From Thermodesulfobacteriota bacterium (lineage in GTDB: Bacteria; Desulfobacterota; BSN033; UBA1163): a DNA stretch of 64,000 nt. The stretch spans positions 62,001 to 126,000 of the forward strand of contig JAOAHX010000002.1 of assembly GCA_026415035.1 (NCBI GenBank), in the 5' to 3' direction. Under the pieces are notes generated by a model, which made no database searches, was not told the origin of the DNA, and saw only the letters and a list, made by a program, of their open reading frames with translations. The position numbers and the translations under genes were made by a program. This document shows, one piece after another, positions 42,599-51,686 of this stretch. The stretch's first letter is position 1, and each line of letters begins with the position of its first letter.

Positions 42599-43621
42599 AT
42601 GAAGGAAGAGCGGATCCTGATCGTAGACGATGAAGAGGTCATCTGCAACGTATTGGAGCGAAGGCTGATCAAGGAGGGCTACCTCTGTGTCACCGCCCAT
42701 AACGGAAAGGAGGCCCTCAGCCGTTTCTATAAAGAGAATTTCTCCCTGATCATCTCCGACATCAAGATGCCCGAGATGAACGGGATCGAGCTGTTGCAGA
42801 AGGTGAAGGCCATCGATCCCAAGATGAAGATGATCATGGTGACGGCCTATCCGGAGATCGATCTGGCCGTCAATGCGATGAAATTAGGGGCCTACGATTT
42901 CATCATCAAGCCGGCCGACCTCGATTTGATCGTGATGAGCGTGAGAAAGGCCCTTGAAAGCAAGCGGCTCGAAGAGGAGATCGAGGCCTATCAGAACCGA
43001 CTGGAAGAACTGGTCGAGGAGCGGACCCTCAAGCTCCAGCAGGCCTACCGGACCCTGAAAAAGGCCCATCTCGATTCGGTCAAGGTCCTGGCCGAGGCGA
43101 TCGATGCCAAAGACCCCTACACCCGGGGCCATTCCGACCGCGTGAAACGGATGAGCCTCGCCATTGCCCGGCACTTGGGATTTTCAGAGGTCCGTCTCGA
43201 AGCCCTGGAGTACGGCGCCCTGCTTCACGATATCGGGAAGATCGGGATCAAGGACGAGGTCCTTCAGAAACAGGGGCCCCTCACCGAGGAGGAATACGAG
43301 TATATCCGGGAGCATCCGCTGATCGGGGTGAAGATCGTCGAGGGCGTCGAATTCTTCAAGGACAAGATCCCCATGATCCGGCACCACCATGAATTTTACG
43401 ACGGGAGCGGGTATCCGGATGGACTTCGGGGAGAAGAGATCCCTCTCGAGGCGAGGATCATCAGCCTGCCGGATGCCTTCGACGCCATGACCAGCGTTCG
43501 CCCCCATCGCGGGGTGATGCCCCTCCAGGATGTCCTTGCGGAGCTGGAACGCTGGAAGGGCAAACAGTTCGACCCCCTGGTTCTGGAGATCTTCCTCTGC
43601 GAGAAGATCTACAAGATTTGA
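42599..43621 (+). CDS. Response regulator with HD-GYP domain (c-di-GMP phosphodiesterase)
   Basis: A 340-residue RpfG-like protein. Receiver domain 1-120 with Asp54 in IISDIKMPEMNG and Lys in IIKPADL; a coiled-coil linker (EEEIEAYQNRLEELVEE); HD-GYP domain about 155-340 with TRGHSDRV, LLHDIGKIGI, HHHEFYDGSGYPDGLRGEEIP and DAFDAMTSVRP. All metal-ligand His/Asp and the GYP signature are intact, so it should hydrolyse c-di-GMP. The ATG at 42599 is used because the promoter lies just before it. It is divergent from the sigma-54 regulator gene. Confidence 0.92.
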   Translation: MKEERILIVDDEEVICNVLERRLIKEGYLCVTAHNGKEALSRFYKENFSLIISDIKMPEMNGIELLQKVKAIDPKMKMIMVTAYPEIDLAVNAMKLGAYDFIIKPADLDLIVMSVRKALESKRLEEEIEAYQNRLEELVEERTLKLQQAYRTLKKAHLDSVKVLAEAIDAKDPYTRGHSDRVKRMSLAIARHLGFSEVRLEALEYGALLHDIGKIGIKDEVLQKQGPLTEEEYEYIREHPLIGVKIVEGVEFFKDKIPMIRHHHEFYDGSGYPDGLRGEEIPLEARIISLPDAFDAMTSVRPHRGVMPLQDVLAELERWKGKQFDPLVLEIFLCEKIYKI

Positions 43622-43643
43622 GAGCCTTTTCCGCGACCGGAAG

Positions 43644-44630
43644 ATGCCAGCCAATCTCACCCCTCAATATTTGGAAGCCGAGGCCAAGTTCAAGCAGGCC
43701 AAGTCGATCCCGGAGAAGATTAAGGCCCTTGAGGTGATGCTGGCGGTCATCCCAAAGCACAAGGGGACGGAGAAGCTTCGGGGACAACTCCGGGCGAAGA
43801 TGGCCAAGCTTAAAGAGGAGCTCCACAAGAAACCCGCCGTCAGCAGGGCCGAGCAGGCCTTTAACGTGAAGAAGGAAGGGGCGGCCCAGGTCGTCCTGCT
43901 CGGCCTGCCCAATGCGGGAAAATCGACCCTCTTCACCCATCTCACCCACGCCCCCTCCGAGGTCGCCGATTATCCCTTCACGACCCAGAGACCGATCCCA
44001 GGGATGATGCGGTTTGAGAACATCCAGATTCAGTTGGTCGACACCCCGCCTCTTCAGCTCGACCGGGTGGAGCCGGGATTCCCCAACCTCGTTCGGAGCG
44101 CGGATGGCCTCCTCTTTGTCCTCGACCTGACCGATGATCCGGTCTTCCAGATGGAGGTGATCCTCGAGGAGCTCGGCCGGATGCGGGTCGTGGCGGCCGA
44201 CCGGCAACCCCCAAGCCCCCTGGAGTTAGGTTGGGTGTTCAAGCGGGGGATCCTCATCGGAAACAAGGCCGATCTCGGGGCCGCCGCCGAGGGATACCGC
44301 TCGCTCCGAGACCGTTTCGAACGGGACTGGCTGATCCTTCCGGTCTCGGCCAAGATGGAGATGAATTTCGAGGAGCTGAAGAAGGAGCTCTATCGCCGCC
44401 TCGACATCCTCCGAGTCTACACCAAGGCCCCGGGCAAGGATCCCGACCTGACCGAACCCGTCATCCTGAAAAAGGGGAGCACGATCGAAGACGTCGCCCT
44501 TTCCATCCACAAGGATTTTGCAGCCAAACTGAGGTATGCCCGGGTCTGGGGATCGGGGAAATTCGATGGCCAGATGGTGAAACGGGACTATGAGGTGTGC
44601 GAGGGCGATGTGATCGAGTTACACATCTAA
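43644..44630 (+). CDS. DRG/Obg-like GTPase with TGS domain
   Basis: A 328-residue GTPase resembling the DRG group, usual in archaea and eukaryotes, more than bacterial Obg. An N-terminal helical part (YLEAEAKFKQAKSIPEKIKAL) precedes the G domain: G1 GLPNAGKSTL, G2 region ADYPFTTQRPIPGMM, G3 VDTPPL, G4 NKADL, G5 VSAKM. It ends with a TGS domain (LKKGSTIEDVALSIHKDFAAKLRYA...VCEGDVIELHI), which in DRG proteins binds the ribosome or RNA. The start is the ATG at 43644. Likely translation- or stress-linked. Confidence 0.85.
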   Translation: MPANLTPQYLEAEAKFKQAKSIPEKIKALEVMLAVIPKHKGTEKLRGQLRAKMAKLKEELHKKPAVSRAEQAFNVKKEGAAQVVLLGLPNAGKSTLFTHLTHAPSEVADYPFTTQRPIPGMMRFENIQIQLVDTPPLQLDRVEPGFPNLVRSADGLLFVLDLTDDPVFQMEVILEELGRMRVVAADRQPPSPLELGWVFKRGILIGNKADLGAAAEGYRSLRDRFERDWLILPVSAKMEMNFEELKKELYRRLDILRVYTKAPGKDPDLTEPVILKKGSTIEDVALSIHKDFAAKLRYARVWGSGKFDGQMVKRDYEVCEGDVIELHI

Positions 44631-44679
44631 ACTCCAAGGTCTCCTCCCGAGGGGGAATCCGGAGGAAGAAGACCATTTG

Positions 44680-45528
44680 ATGACGAGAAGAGATCTTTTA
44701 AGATGGATGAGAGGGCTTCCTCTCTTCCTTGGTTTTCCCTTTTCTCTCCAGAAGGTCGTGGCCTCCTCGGCCTTTCCAGAGAAGGAGAAGAGGGTTTCCA
44801 TCGCAGAACATTTCTCCGGAGAGGAGCTTTATTATGAAATCGGGTTCTGGCTCTTTAAAAAGGCGGCCTGGGGGAGGTTGAGCTTCAGAGAGACGGAGAA
44901 GAAAGGGCGCTATCTGGCCACCCTTCAGGGGGAGACCATGGGGGTGATGGGGTTGGCCACCGGGTACAGGGTCGATACCTACCGTTCCCTGATGGAGGAG
45001 GTGGAGGGCGGGAGACGCCTTCGGGCGATCTCTTTCGAGGAGGACGTTCGGATCGGAGAGAGGTTGAGAAGGCGAACCCACCTTTTCGATTATCAGAGGA
45101 GGAAATGGATCCGGATCAGGAGGAAGAAGGACGGGACCCTTGTCAAAACGGAAGAGGAAATCCCTCAGGGGCAACACTATGATGACTTTTTGACCGCCTC
45201 TTATAATTTCAGATTCGGGGTTTACGGAGAGATTGAGAGGGGCAAAAGGTTCACCGTCCCGACCTTTCCGAAAAAGGGGGCCTCCCGTTATGAGGTGGTG
45301 GTCGCCGGTCGAGAGGAGGAGGAGAGGCGGAGGAAGGCTGAAAAGAACAGGGAGGGGAAGGAGTACTATGTGACCCTTGCCCTCGATCCTGAAATCACCC
45401 ATTCGAAGGAAGGGATCGTCGAGGGGTGGCTCTCGAAAGACCTCTATCCGGTCGAGGGGAAGATCCGGGATGTGATCCTCTTTGGAGACGTTACGGGGAG
45501 GCTCACCCACAAAACGCGGGTCCCTTGA
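44680..45528 (+). CDS. Exported DUF3108-like protein
   Basis: A 282-residue protein. The start TRRDLLRWMRGLPLFLGFPF resembles a twin-arginine signal. The body is strand-rich and follows the DUF3108 pattern: ELYYEIGFWLFKKAAWGRLSF near the start, a stretch of K/R-rich strands (RRKWIRIRRKKDG), DDFLTASYNFRFG, and YVTLALDPEITHSKEGIVEGW near the end. Members are periplasmic or outer-membrane-associated with unknown function. It follows the GTPase gene by 49 nt and precedes the DUF4911 gene. Confidence 0.7.
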   Translation: MTRRDLLRWMRGLPLFLGFPFSLQKVVASSAFPEKEKRVSIAEHFSGEELYYEIGFWLFKKAAWGRLSFRETEKKGRYLATLQGETMGVMGLATGYRVDTYRSLMEEVEGGRRLRAISFEEDVRIGERLRRRTHLFDYQRRKWIRIRRKKDGTLVKTEEEIPQGQHYDDFLTASYNFRFGVYGEIERGKRFTVPTFPKKGASRYEVVVAGREEEERRRKAEKNREGKEYYVTLALDPEITHSKEGIVEGWLSKDLYPVEGKIRDVILFGDVTGRLTHKTRVP

Positions 45529-45591
45529 GGGTTTCTGGGGAGGAGAGCCCCGAGGCCTTCAGGCCCGCCCTTCGAACTGGGAAACAGGGCC

Positions 45592-45870
45592 ATGGATACT
45601 TCGTCACGCTACTTCCGGATTCGGAGAAAAGACATTGCCTATTTTAAATTCATCATCGAATCACACGAGGGGATGGCCGTCGTGAGGACCCTCGATCCCG
45701 GGCAGGCGATCGTGGAATTGATGATCGCCCCGGGTTGGGAAGAGGACGTCGAGAGGGTCCTGGGAGGTTTGGCCAAGGAGATAGCGATCGAACCTCTGCC
45801 TCCCTTTATCGAGACTCGAACCTTTTCGGAACGTAAGGTTGGAGGTGGCCTGGAGGGGAACGATGCTTAG
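45592..45870 (+). CDS. DUF4911-family protein
   Basis: A 92-residue soluble protein with a conserved central segment YFKFIIESHEGMAVVRTLDP and IVELMIAPGWEEDVERVLGG, which I recognise as DUF4911, a small family common in Deltaproteobacteria. It may be an ACT-like sensor or a regulator; function is unknown. Its last codons overlap the tldD start by 8 nt, which implies co-translation. Confidence 0.75.
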   Translation: MDTSSRYFRIRRKDIAYFKFIIESHEGMAVVRTLDPGQAIVELMIAPGWEEDVERVLGGLAKEIAIEPLPPFIETRTFSERKVGGGLEGNDA

Positions 45871-47296
45871 CCCTGACCTTCCCTTTGAAAAAATCTTGAA
45901 AGAGTCGCTGAGGCATGGAGGGGACTTTGCCGACCTCTATTACGAACAGACTTATTCAGTGGCCATCATCTGCGAGGAGGACCGGATTGAGAAGATGATC
46001 TCGGGACATGACGTCGGGGTCGGGCTTCGGGTCCTCTTCGACCAAAGGACCTTTTACGGTTTTACCAACCGCCTTCAAGAGGAGGACCTCCTCCATCTGG
46101 CCCGGGTGGTCCACCGGGCCATTCAGGAAGACCGGGCAGGGGGCCTCTACCCCCTGCTCCATCCCGCAGGGCCCTCCCTCTCGGCCCCCTCTTTTCCTCC
46201 CTCCGTTTCAACCGTTCAAAAGGACCCGAGGTCGGTGGTCGTGGAAGAGAAGGTGGCGATGGTCAACCGGGCCAACGCCCTTGCCCGGCGGCTCGATCCG
46301 AGGGTGAAGCAGGTCAGGGTCCTCTACCGGGATGTGAGCCAGCGAATTTCGATCGCCAATTCCGAAGGCTCATGGATAGAGGGGGAGAGAATCGGGACGG
46401 TCTTCTCCGTTCAAGTGGTCGCCTCCCAAGACGGTCTCCTCCAGACCGGATACGAGCCGGTGGGCGGCACGAAGGGTTTTGAACTTTTCGACGAAATCCC
46501 ACCCGAAACCGTGGCGGAGGTGGCGGCCAGGAGGGCCTTGAGGATGCTCTCCGCCAGGAAGGCCCCCATGGGAAAGATGACGGTCGTTCTTTCGAGCGAG
46601 GCCGGGGGAACCATGATCCATGAAGCGGTCGGCCACGGACTGGAGGCCGACCTTGCGCAGCAGGGCCTCTCCGTCTATTCGGGCAAGTTGGGGGAGAAGA
46701 TCGCCTCCTCCCTGATCACGGTCGTGGACGATCCCACCCTGCCCCACCGAAGAGGTTCTTATGCCTTCGACGACGAGGGGGTTCTCTCCCGGCGGACCGT
46801 CCTGGTGGAGGAGGGGGTATTGAAAAATTATCTTTACGATCGTCTCAGTGCCCTCCGGGACGGAAAGACCTCGACCGGAAATGGCCGAAGGGAATCCTAT
46901 CAGGCGAAGCCGATCCCGAGGATGAGCAACACCCTCATCCTGCCCGGGAAGACCAAACCCGAAGCGATCATCCGGTCCGTGGAGCGCGGGCTTTTCGTGA
47001 AGAAGATGGGAGGGGGGCAGGTGAACACGGTCAATGGCGATTTCGTTTTCGAGGTGAGCGAGGGCTACCTGATCGAAAAAGGCAGTCTCGGTGAGCCCGT
47101 TCGGGGGGCGATCCTCATCGGCAATGGCCCTCAGATCTTAAAAGAGATCGATATGGTGGGAGACGATTTGGGATTCGGGATCGGCACCTGTGGAAAGGAT
47201 GGCCAGGGGGTGCCGGTGGCCGATGGCCAGCCCACGCTTCGGATTCCAGAGATCGTTGTCGGGGGGAGGGAGGAACCGGCCTCGAGGGAAAGATAG
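45863..47296 (+). CDS. tldD: TldD/PmbA-family metalloprotease (TldD)
   Basis: A 477-residue zinc protease. The start is the ATG at 45863 (GGAGGGGAACG upstream) inside the end of the DUF4911 gene. The TldD zinc motif HEAVGHGLEAD (HExxxH) lies near residue 252, and further TldD blocks are DDEGVLSRRTVLVEEGVLKN, GNGRRESYQAKPIPRMSNT and GGGQVNTVNGDFVFEVSEGYLI. TldD works with TldE (PmbA) to break down peptides and in some organisms to mature modified peptides; no tldE gene is beside it in this window. Confidence 0.93.
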   Translation: MLSPDLPFEKILKESLRHGGDFADLYYEQTYSVAIICEEDRIEKMISGHDVGVGLRVLFDQRTFYGFTNRLQEEDLLHLARVVHRAIQEDRAGGLYPLLHPAGPSLSAPSFPPSVSTVQKDPRSVVVEEKVAMVNRANALARRLDPRVKQVRVLYRDVSQRISIANSEGSWIEGERIGTVFSVQVVASQDGLLQTGYEPVGGTKGFELFDEIPPETVAEVAARRALRMLSARKAPMGKMTVVLSSEAGGTMIHEAVGHGLEADLAQQGLSVYSGKLGEKIASSLITVVDDPTLPHRRGSYAFDDEGVLSRRTVLVEEGVLKNYLYDRLSALRDGKTSTGNGRRESYQAKPIPRMSNTLILPGKTKPEAIIRSVERGLFVKKMGGGQVNTVNGDFVFEVSEGYLIEKGSLGEPVRGAILIGNGPQILKEIDMVGDDLGFGIGTCGKDGQGVPVADGQPTLRIPEIVVGGREEPASRER

Positions 47297-47323
47297 GGAG
47301 GTGCAAGACGTGGAAGGCCTCGG

Positions 47324-48652
47324 CTAACTCTCCGACCCGGGGCCCGGTAGCCTCTCCATTTTGACCTTGGAGATCCGCTGACCCACCATTTCAACGATGC
47401 GAAACCGTTTTCCTTCCACCTCGAGGGCCTCTCCAACGCTCGGTATTTTTTGCAGGGCAGACATGAGAAATCCACCCAAGGTTTCATACTCCGGAGATTC
47501 AGGCAAGACGATCTGATAGTCTTCTTTCAAATCCCTGAGGGTGATGGAGGGATCGATCAGGAAGGTCCCGTCTTTCAACGGGATCACCGGGCTTTCAGTG
47601 TCATGTTCGTCCCGGATCTCCCCCACGATCTCCTCCAGGAGGTCTTCGATCGTCACCAACCCGGAGATCCCCCCATATTCGTCCACGACCAGCGCCATGT
47701 GAGTCCTCCGCTTCTGCATCTCTTTTAAAAGGAGGCTGATGTTCATCGTCTCCGGCACGAAAAAAGGGGGCCTCAGAATTTTTCGGAGGTCGACCTCGCC
47801 GGTCTTGCCGTAGAGGGTGAGGAAGTCTTTCGCGTTGAGGATCCCTCGGATGTCGTTGAGCTCCTTCCCGTAAACGGGATAGCGGGAGAATTGTTCTTCC
47901 TCGATAAGGGCGAGGATCTCGCTGGGGGATCGGTCGATTTGGATGGCCACCATCTGGGTGTCCGGGACCATCACCTCTTTGACAGACATGTCGGCGAACT
48001 CGAAGACGCTCTGGAGGATCTTTTCTTCGGTGGGTTCGAAGATCCCGTGTTTGCCGGCCTCTTTGATCAAGAGTTTCACCTCCTCTTCCGTGATGTAGGC
48101 CCTCTCGCTGAAAGGTTTTCTGCCGAACGGGGCAAGGACCAGGGAGGTGCTGAAGGTGAGGACCCTGACGAAGAGGGAGGCGACCTTCGAGAAGGCCTCG
48201 ATGGGCCTTGCGGTCCACAGGCCGATCGTCTCGGGATGGGCGAGGGCGACCGATTTCGGGACGAGCTCTCCCAGGATGACCGAGACGTAGGTGATGAGGA
48301 TCACCACGATCCCGATGGCGATGGGTTCGGCCGCCAGAGAGATCGTCCCGATCGGAACCATCTGGAGGGCAGGTTTGATCACCTCGACGGCAGCCACCCC
48401 CCCGACCGCCGAAGCAAGGGCGCTCACCCCGGTGATGCCGATCTGAATCGTGGCCAGAAATCGGTCGGGATTTTCCTTCAGTTTGAGCAGGATATGGGCA
48501 TTTTTCTTCCCGCTGGCCGCCAATTCCTGAACCTTGCTTTTTCGGGCGGTGACGACAGCGATTTCAGTGCCCGCAAGGTAGCCGTTGAGGAGGATCAAGA
48601 AGAGGATCAGGAGCCCTTCTCCGAGGAGTTCTTGCATAGCGACCCCCATCAT
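47324..48652 (-). CDS. CNNM/CorC-type transporter with CBS pair (HlyC/CorC family)
   Basis: A 442-residue membrane protein. N-terminal CNNM (DUF21) domain with three or four helices ([60 protein letters not shown]), two CBS domains ([17 protein letters not shown] and [20 protein letters not shown]) and a CorC_HlyC domain at the end ([20 protein letters not shown]). Members move Mg2+/Na+ or act as cation-linked regulators. It is convergent with tldD. Confidence 0.9.
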   Translation of the reverse strand: MMGVAMQELLGEGLLILFLILLNGYLAGTEIAVVTARKSKVQELAASGKKNAHILLKLKENPDRFLATIQIGITGVSALASAVGGVAAVEVIKPALQMVPIGTISLAAEPIAIGIVVILITYVSVILGELVPKSVALAHPETIGLWTARPIEAFSKVASLFVRVLTFSTSLVLAPFGRKPFSERAYITEEEVKLLIKEAGKHGIFEPTEEKILQSVFEFADMSVKEVMVPDTQMVAIQIDRSPSEILALIEEEQFSRYPVYGKELNDIRGILNAKDFLTLYGKTGEVDLRKILRPPFFVPETMNISLLLKEMQKRRTHMALVVDEYGGISGLVTIEDLLEEIVGEIRDEHDTESPVIPLKDGTFLIDPSITLRDLKEDYQIVLPESPEYETLGGFLMSALQKIPSVGEALEVEGKRFRIVEMVGQRISKVKMERLPGPGSES

Positions 48653-48747
48653 GAAGTTGGAATGCGAAGGAGGAGGAAGCGTGGGAGAGAATTCCTTGGT
48701 GAGGTTCCATCGAGAGCGTCCAACCCCTTAGGAAGAGGAGACATCTT

Positions 48748-49914
48748 TCAAAAGCGGACCCGTTTGAGACGTTCGATGGCTTCTTGAAGCCTTGGCTCCG
48801 CTACGGTCAAGGCCATACGGATGTAACCCTCTCCAGCCTCCCCAAAGCCATTTCCCGGCGTGGCGACGATCCCGGCCTGTTCGATCAAGAGGGTTGCAAA
48901 CTGGGAGGAGGTATATCCCCGAGGGACTTTGATCCAGAGGTAGAAGGTGGCCTTGGGAGGGTCCACCTCCAGGCCGATCTCCTGAAGGCCCTTGACCATG
49001 AGGTCCCTTCGGCCTTCGTAAATTCGCATGAGCTCGGGGATGGGTGTCTCATAGCGACTCAAGGCTTCGATCCCGGCCTCTTGGATGGCCTGAAAGAGGC
49101 CTGAATCGATATTGGTCTTGACCCGTCCCAACCCCGAGACAATGTCCGGGTTGCCCACGGCAAAGCCGATCCTCCAGCCGGTCATATTGAATGTTTTGGA
49201 GAGGCTGTGAAACTCGATTCCCACCTCTCTGGCTCCATCGATCTGGAAGAAGCTGAGGGGGCGGTACCCATCGAAGGCCAGTTCCGAGTAGGCGGCATCG
49301 TGGCAGACGATGATCCCGTATCGTTTGGCAAAGGCCACCACCTCCTCGAAGAAAGGTTTCTCGGCGATGGCGGCGGTCGGGTTGTTGGGATAGTTGAGGA
49401 AGAGGAGTTTGGCCCGCCCGGCCACCTCTTCTGGAATTTCGGAGAGTTTGGGGAGGAACCCGTTCTCTTTGAGGAGGGGCATGAAATAGGGGGTGCCCCC
49501 CGCAAAGAGGGTGGCCACCCGATAGACCGGATAACCCGGGCTTGGAACGAGGACGTAATCTCCTGGATCGACGAAGGCCAAGGGGAGATGGGCGATGCCC
49601 TCTTTGGTGCCGATGAGGGTGAGCACTTCGGTCGTGGGATCGAATCGGACGCCGAACCTCCTTTCGAACCACCGGGCCGCTGCGGTTCTGAACTCGATCA
49701 TCCCCTCATAAGAGGGATAGTGGTGGTTTTTAGGATCCTGGATCGCTTCTTTCATGCGTTCGATGATGGGCTGCGGGGTTGAAAGATCGGGGTCTCCCAC
49801 GCCCAGGTCGATTAAATCCATTCCCTTCTGCTTCATCTCCGCTTTCTTCTGGTCGATCTGGGCGAAGAGATAAGGGGGGATCTGTTGGATCCGTTTCGCC
49901 TTTTCGATTTTCAT
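48748..49914 (-). CDS. dapL: LL-diaminopimelate aminotransferase
   Basis: A 388-residue fold-type I PLP aminotransferase matching the DapL group: opening IQQIPPYLFAQIDQKKAEMK, IDLGVGDPDLSTP, then HHYPSYEGMIEFRTAAARWF, NYPNNPTAA, and the PLP lysine in SLSKTFNMTGWRIGFAVG. DapL converts tetrahydrodipicolinate directly to LL-diaminopimelate with glutamate as donor, a lysine/peptidoglycan route used by Desulfobacterota, chlamydiae and others. No other dap gene is beside it. A broader class I aminotransferase is the alternative. Confidence 0.85.
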   Translation of the reverse strand: MKIEKAKRIQQIPPYLFAQIDQKKAEMKQKGMDLIDLGVGDPDLSTPQPIIERMKEAIQDPKNHHYPSYEGMIEFRTAAARWFERRFGVRFDPTTEVLTLIGTKEGIAHLPLAFVDPGDYVLVPSPGYPVYRVATLFAGGTPYFMPLLKENGFLPKLSEIPEEVAGRAKLLFLNYPNNPTAAIAEKPFFEEVVAFAKRYGIIVCHDAAYSELAFDGYRPLSFFQIDGAREVGIEFHSLSKTFNMTGWRIGFAVGNPDIVSGLGRVKTNIDSGLFQAIQEAGIEALSRYETPIPELMRIYEGRRDLMVKGLQEIGLEVDPPKATFYLWIKVPRGYTSSQFATLLIEQAGIVATPGNGFGEAGEGYIRMALTVAEPRLQEAIERLKRVRF

Positions 49915-50010
49915 CCGCCGCCCTCCTTCCGATCCGGTTTCGATAGATGTATCCTAAGTTCCCTCGAAATTCAAGACGATCGGGACAGGCCTTTTGAGGG
50001 GGTCGTTATA

Positions 50011-50040
50011 TTGACATCTTCCCCTTCGACCTATCATAAT
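50011..50040 (+). promoter_or_regulatory. Promoter of the bamD-lptA fusion gene
   Basis: Perfect TTGACA (50011-50016), 18-nt spacer, CATAAT (5 of 6) at 50035-50040. Transcription would start near 50047, about 5 nt before the ATG, so the leader is almost absent. Confidence 0.6.
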
Positions 50041-50051
50041 AGTTGTTTATC

Positions 50052-51659
50052 ATGGTCGAAATCTTGCGATCCAGAAAACGGGTTCGTTCGCAACCCATCG
50101 CTCCGCCGATCGCCCTTCTCTTTCTCCTCCTCCTCAGCCTTTGGACCGGTTGCGCGAGCCAGGGAAAAGATCTTAAGACGATCAAGGGGGACCCCGAACT
50201 CCTCTATCGACAGGGGCTGGAGCGTTTCAACAAGAGGGATTACGCCGCAGCCCTGGAGATCTTCAATCAGATCAAATCGACCTTTCCCGACAGCCCGCCC
50301 TACACCCAATGGGCGGAGATCAAAGTCGGGGATTGCCACTTTTTCAAAAAGGAGTATGTGGAGGCCATCGCCGCCTACGAAGAGTTTAAAAAGACTCGTC
50401 CAACCCACGAAGACATCCCCTACGTCCTTTTTCAGATCGGGATGTCCTATTTCCACCAGATGCGGAGCCACGATCGGGATCAAACGTTCACCAAGAAGGC
50501 CCTTGCCAATTTCGAATATTTAGTGGCCAACACCCCCCCCAGCCTCTTCACCGAAAAGGCCCTCGAGAAGATCGAGCTCTGCAAGAAGCAGCTGGCCGAT
50601 CATGAATTCTACATCGGTTCGTTCTATTTCAAGCAAGGGAGATTTCAGGCCGCGGCCTCCCGTTTCGAAGGCCTTTTGGAGAACTATCCCAAGTGGGTGG
50701 AGGCGGAAAAGACCCTCTACCTCCTCGGAAGATGTTATCTCGAACTCGACCAGTGGGAGAAGGCGAGGGTGATTTTTACAAGGCTCGTGGAGGAATATCC
50801 TAAAAGCCCCCACGCCAAAGAGGCCAGGACCTTTCTGAATCAATCGGAGGAGAGAGGCCGCCTCCTTCAAAAAGGAAAGGCGAAAGAGGCAAAGAGGAAG
50901 GAGAAGATCGAATCTTTCTCCCTCGTCAAGTACGAAGAAGAGGGAAGGCGACCCCTTGCCTTCGAAAGAACCCCGGTGGCTGTCTCCAAAAAGGAGACTT
51001 CTCCTCCCCCTTCCAAGCGACGAACCGAACGGACGGTTCCCCGAGGGGAGGAGAGGGAGCTCGCCCCGCCTAAAAAAGAGGAAGACGGAAAGGGGACGAA
51101 AGAGGCTTTGAAGATAGACCTTAAGCCCGAGGAGGAAAGGCGGGTGGCTGCCCTTCCACCTCCCGGGTTGCGGCCCGAACCGAAAGAGACGAGCCTGCCG
51201 GAGAGGGAGGCTAAACCGGGGTCAAGAGAGCTTCCCTTGGAGGGGATGGGAGAGCCCATCGACATCACCTCGGACCGCGTCGAGAGCTTTTCGAAGGAGA
51301 ATCGGATCCTCTTCAAGGGGAATGTCGTCGCCCGGCAGAAGGACGTGGTGATCTATTCCGATTCGCTCGAAGCCCTGATCCTCGACGGTGGAAAGGGGAT
51401 CGACAAGGTGATTGCCGGTGGGAACGTTAAGATTCAGCAGGGAGCCCGGATGGCCAGCTCGGAGAAGGCCGTTTTTCACAATCGAGATCAGAAGATCTTT
51501 CTCTCGGGAGATCCGAAGATGTGGGAAGGAGAGAATATGGTCACGGGCGAGGAGATCGTCTTCGATCTCGCCAAGAATCGGGTCGAGGTCCGGGGTGGGC
51601 CGGGGGGCAGGGGAAAGGTGAGGGTCCTGCCGGGTGGCGAAATGCCCATTCCCAAATAA
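50052..51659 (+). CDS. BamD-LptA fusion lipoprotein
   Basis: A 535-residue lipoprotein. The signal peptide (IALLFLLLLSLWTGC) ends in a good lipobox. Residues about 45-270 are a BamD-like TPR domain (YRQGLERFNKRDYAAALEIF, YPKWVEAEKTLYLLGRCYLE, LVEEYPKSPHAKEARTFL). A charged, Pro-rich linker of about 130 residues leads to an LptA/OstA domain at about 400-530 (ITSDRVESFSKENRILFKGN, VVIYSDSLEALI, KVIAGGNVKIQQGARMASSE). BamD belongs to the outer-membrane protein assembly machine and LptA to the LPS bridge, so the fusion would join both on one lipoprotein. The ATG at 50052 has no Shine-Dalgarno; a TTG at 50043 is possible. Confidence 0.82.
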   Translation: MVEILRSRKRVRSQPIAPPIALLFLLLLSLWTGCASQGKDLKTIKGDPELLYRQGLERFNKRDYAAALEIFNQIKSTFPDSPPYTQWAEIKVGDCHFFKKEYVEAIAAYEEFKKTRPTHEDIPYVLFQIGMSYFHQMRSHDRDQTFTKKALANFEYLVANTPPSLFTEKALEKIELCKKQLADHEFYIGSFYFKQGRFQAAASRFEGLLENYPKWVEAEKTLYLLGRCYLELDQWEKARVIFTRLVEEYPKSPHAKEARTFLNQSEERGRLLQKGKAKEAKRKEKIESFSLVKYEEEGRRPLAFERTPVAVSKKETSPPPSKRRTERTVPRGEERELAPPKKEEDGKGTKEALKIDLKPEEERRVAALPPPGLRPEPKETSLPEREAKPGSRELPLEGMGEPIDITSDRVESFSKENRILFKGNVVARQKDVVIYSDSLEALILDGGKGIDKVIAGGNVKIQQGARMASSEKAVFHNRDQKIFLSGDPKMWEGENMVTGEEIVFDLAKNRVEVRGGPGGRGKVRVLPGGEMPIPK

Positions 51660-51686
51660 AAATGAAAAGGCCGCGGGTGACCGACG

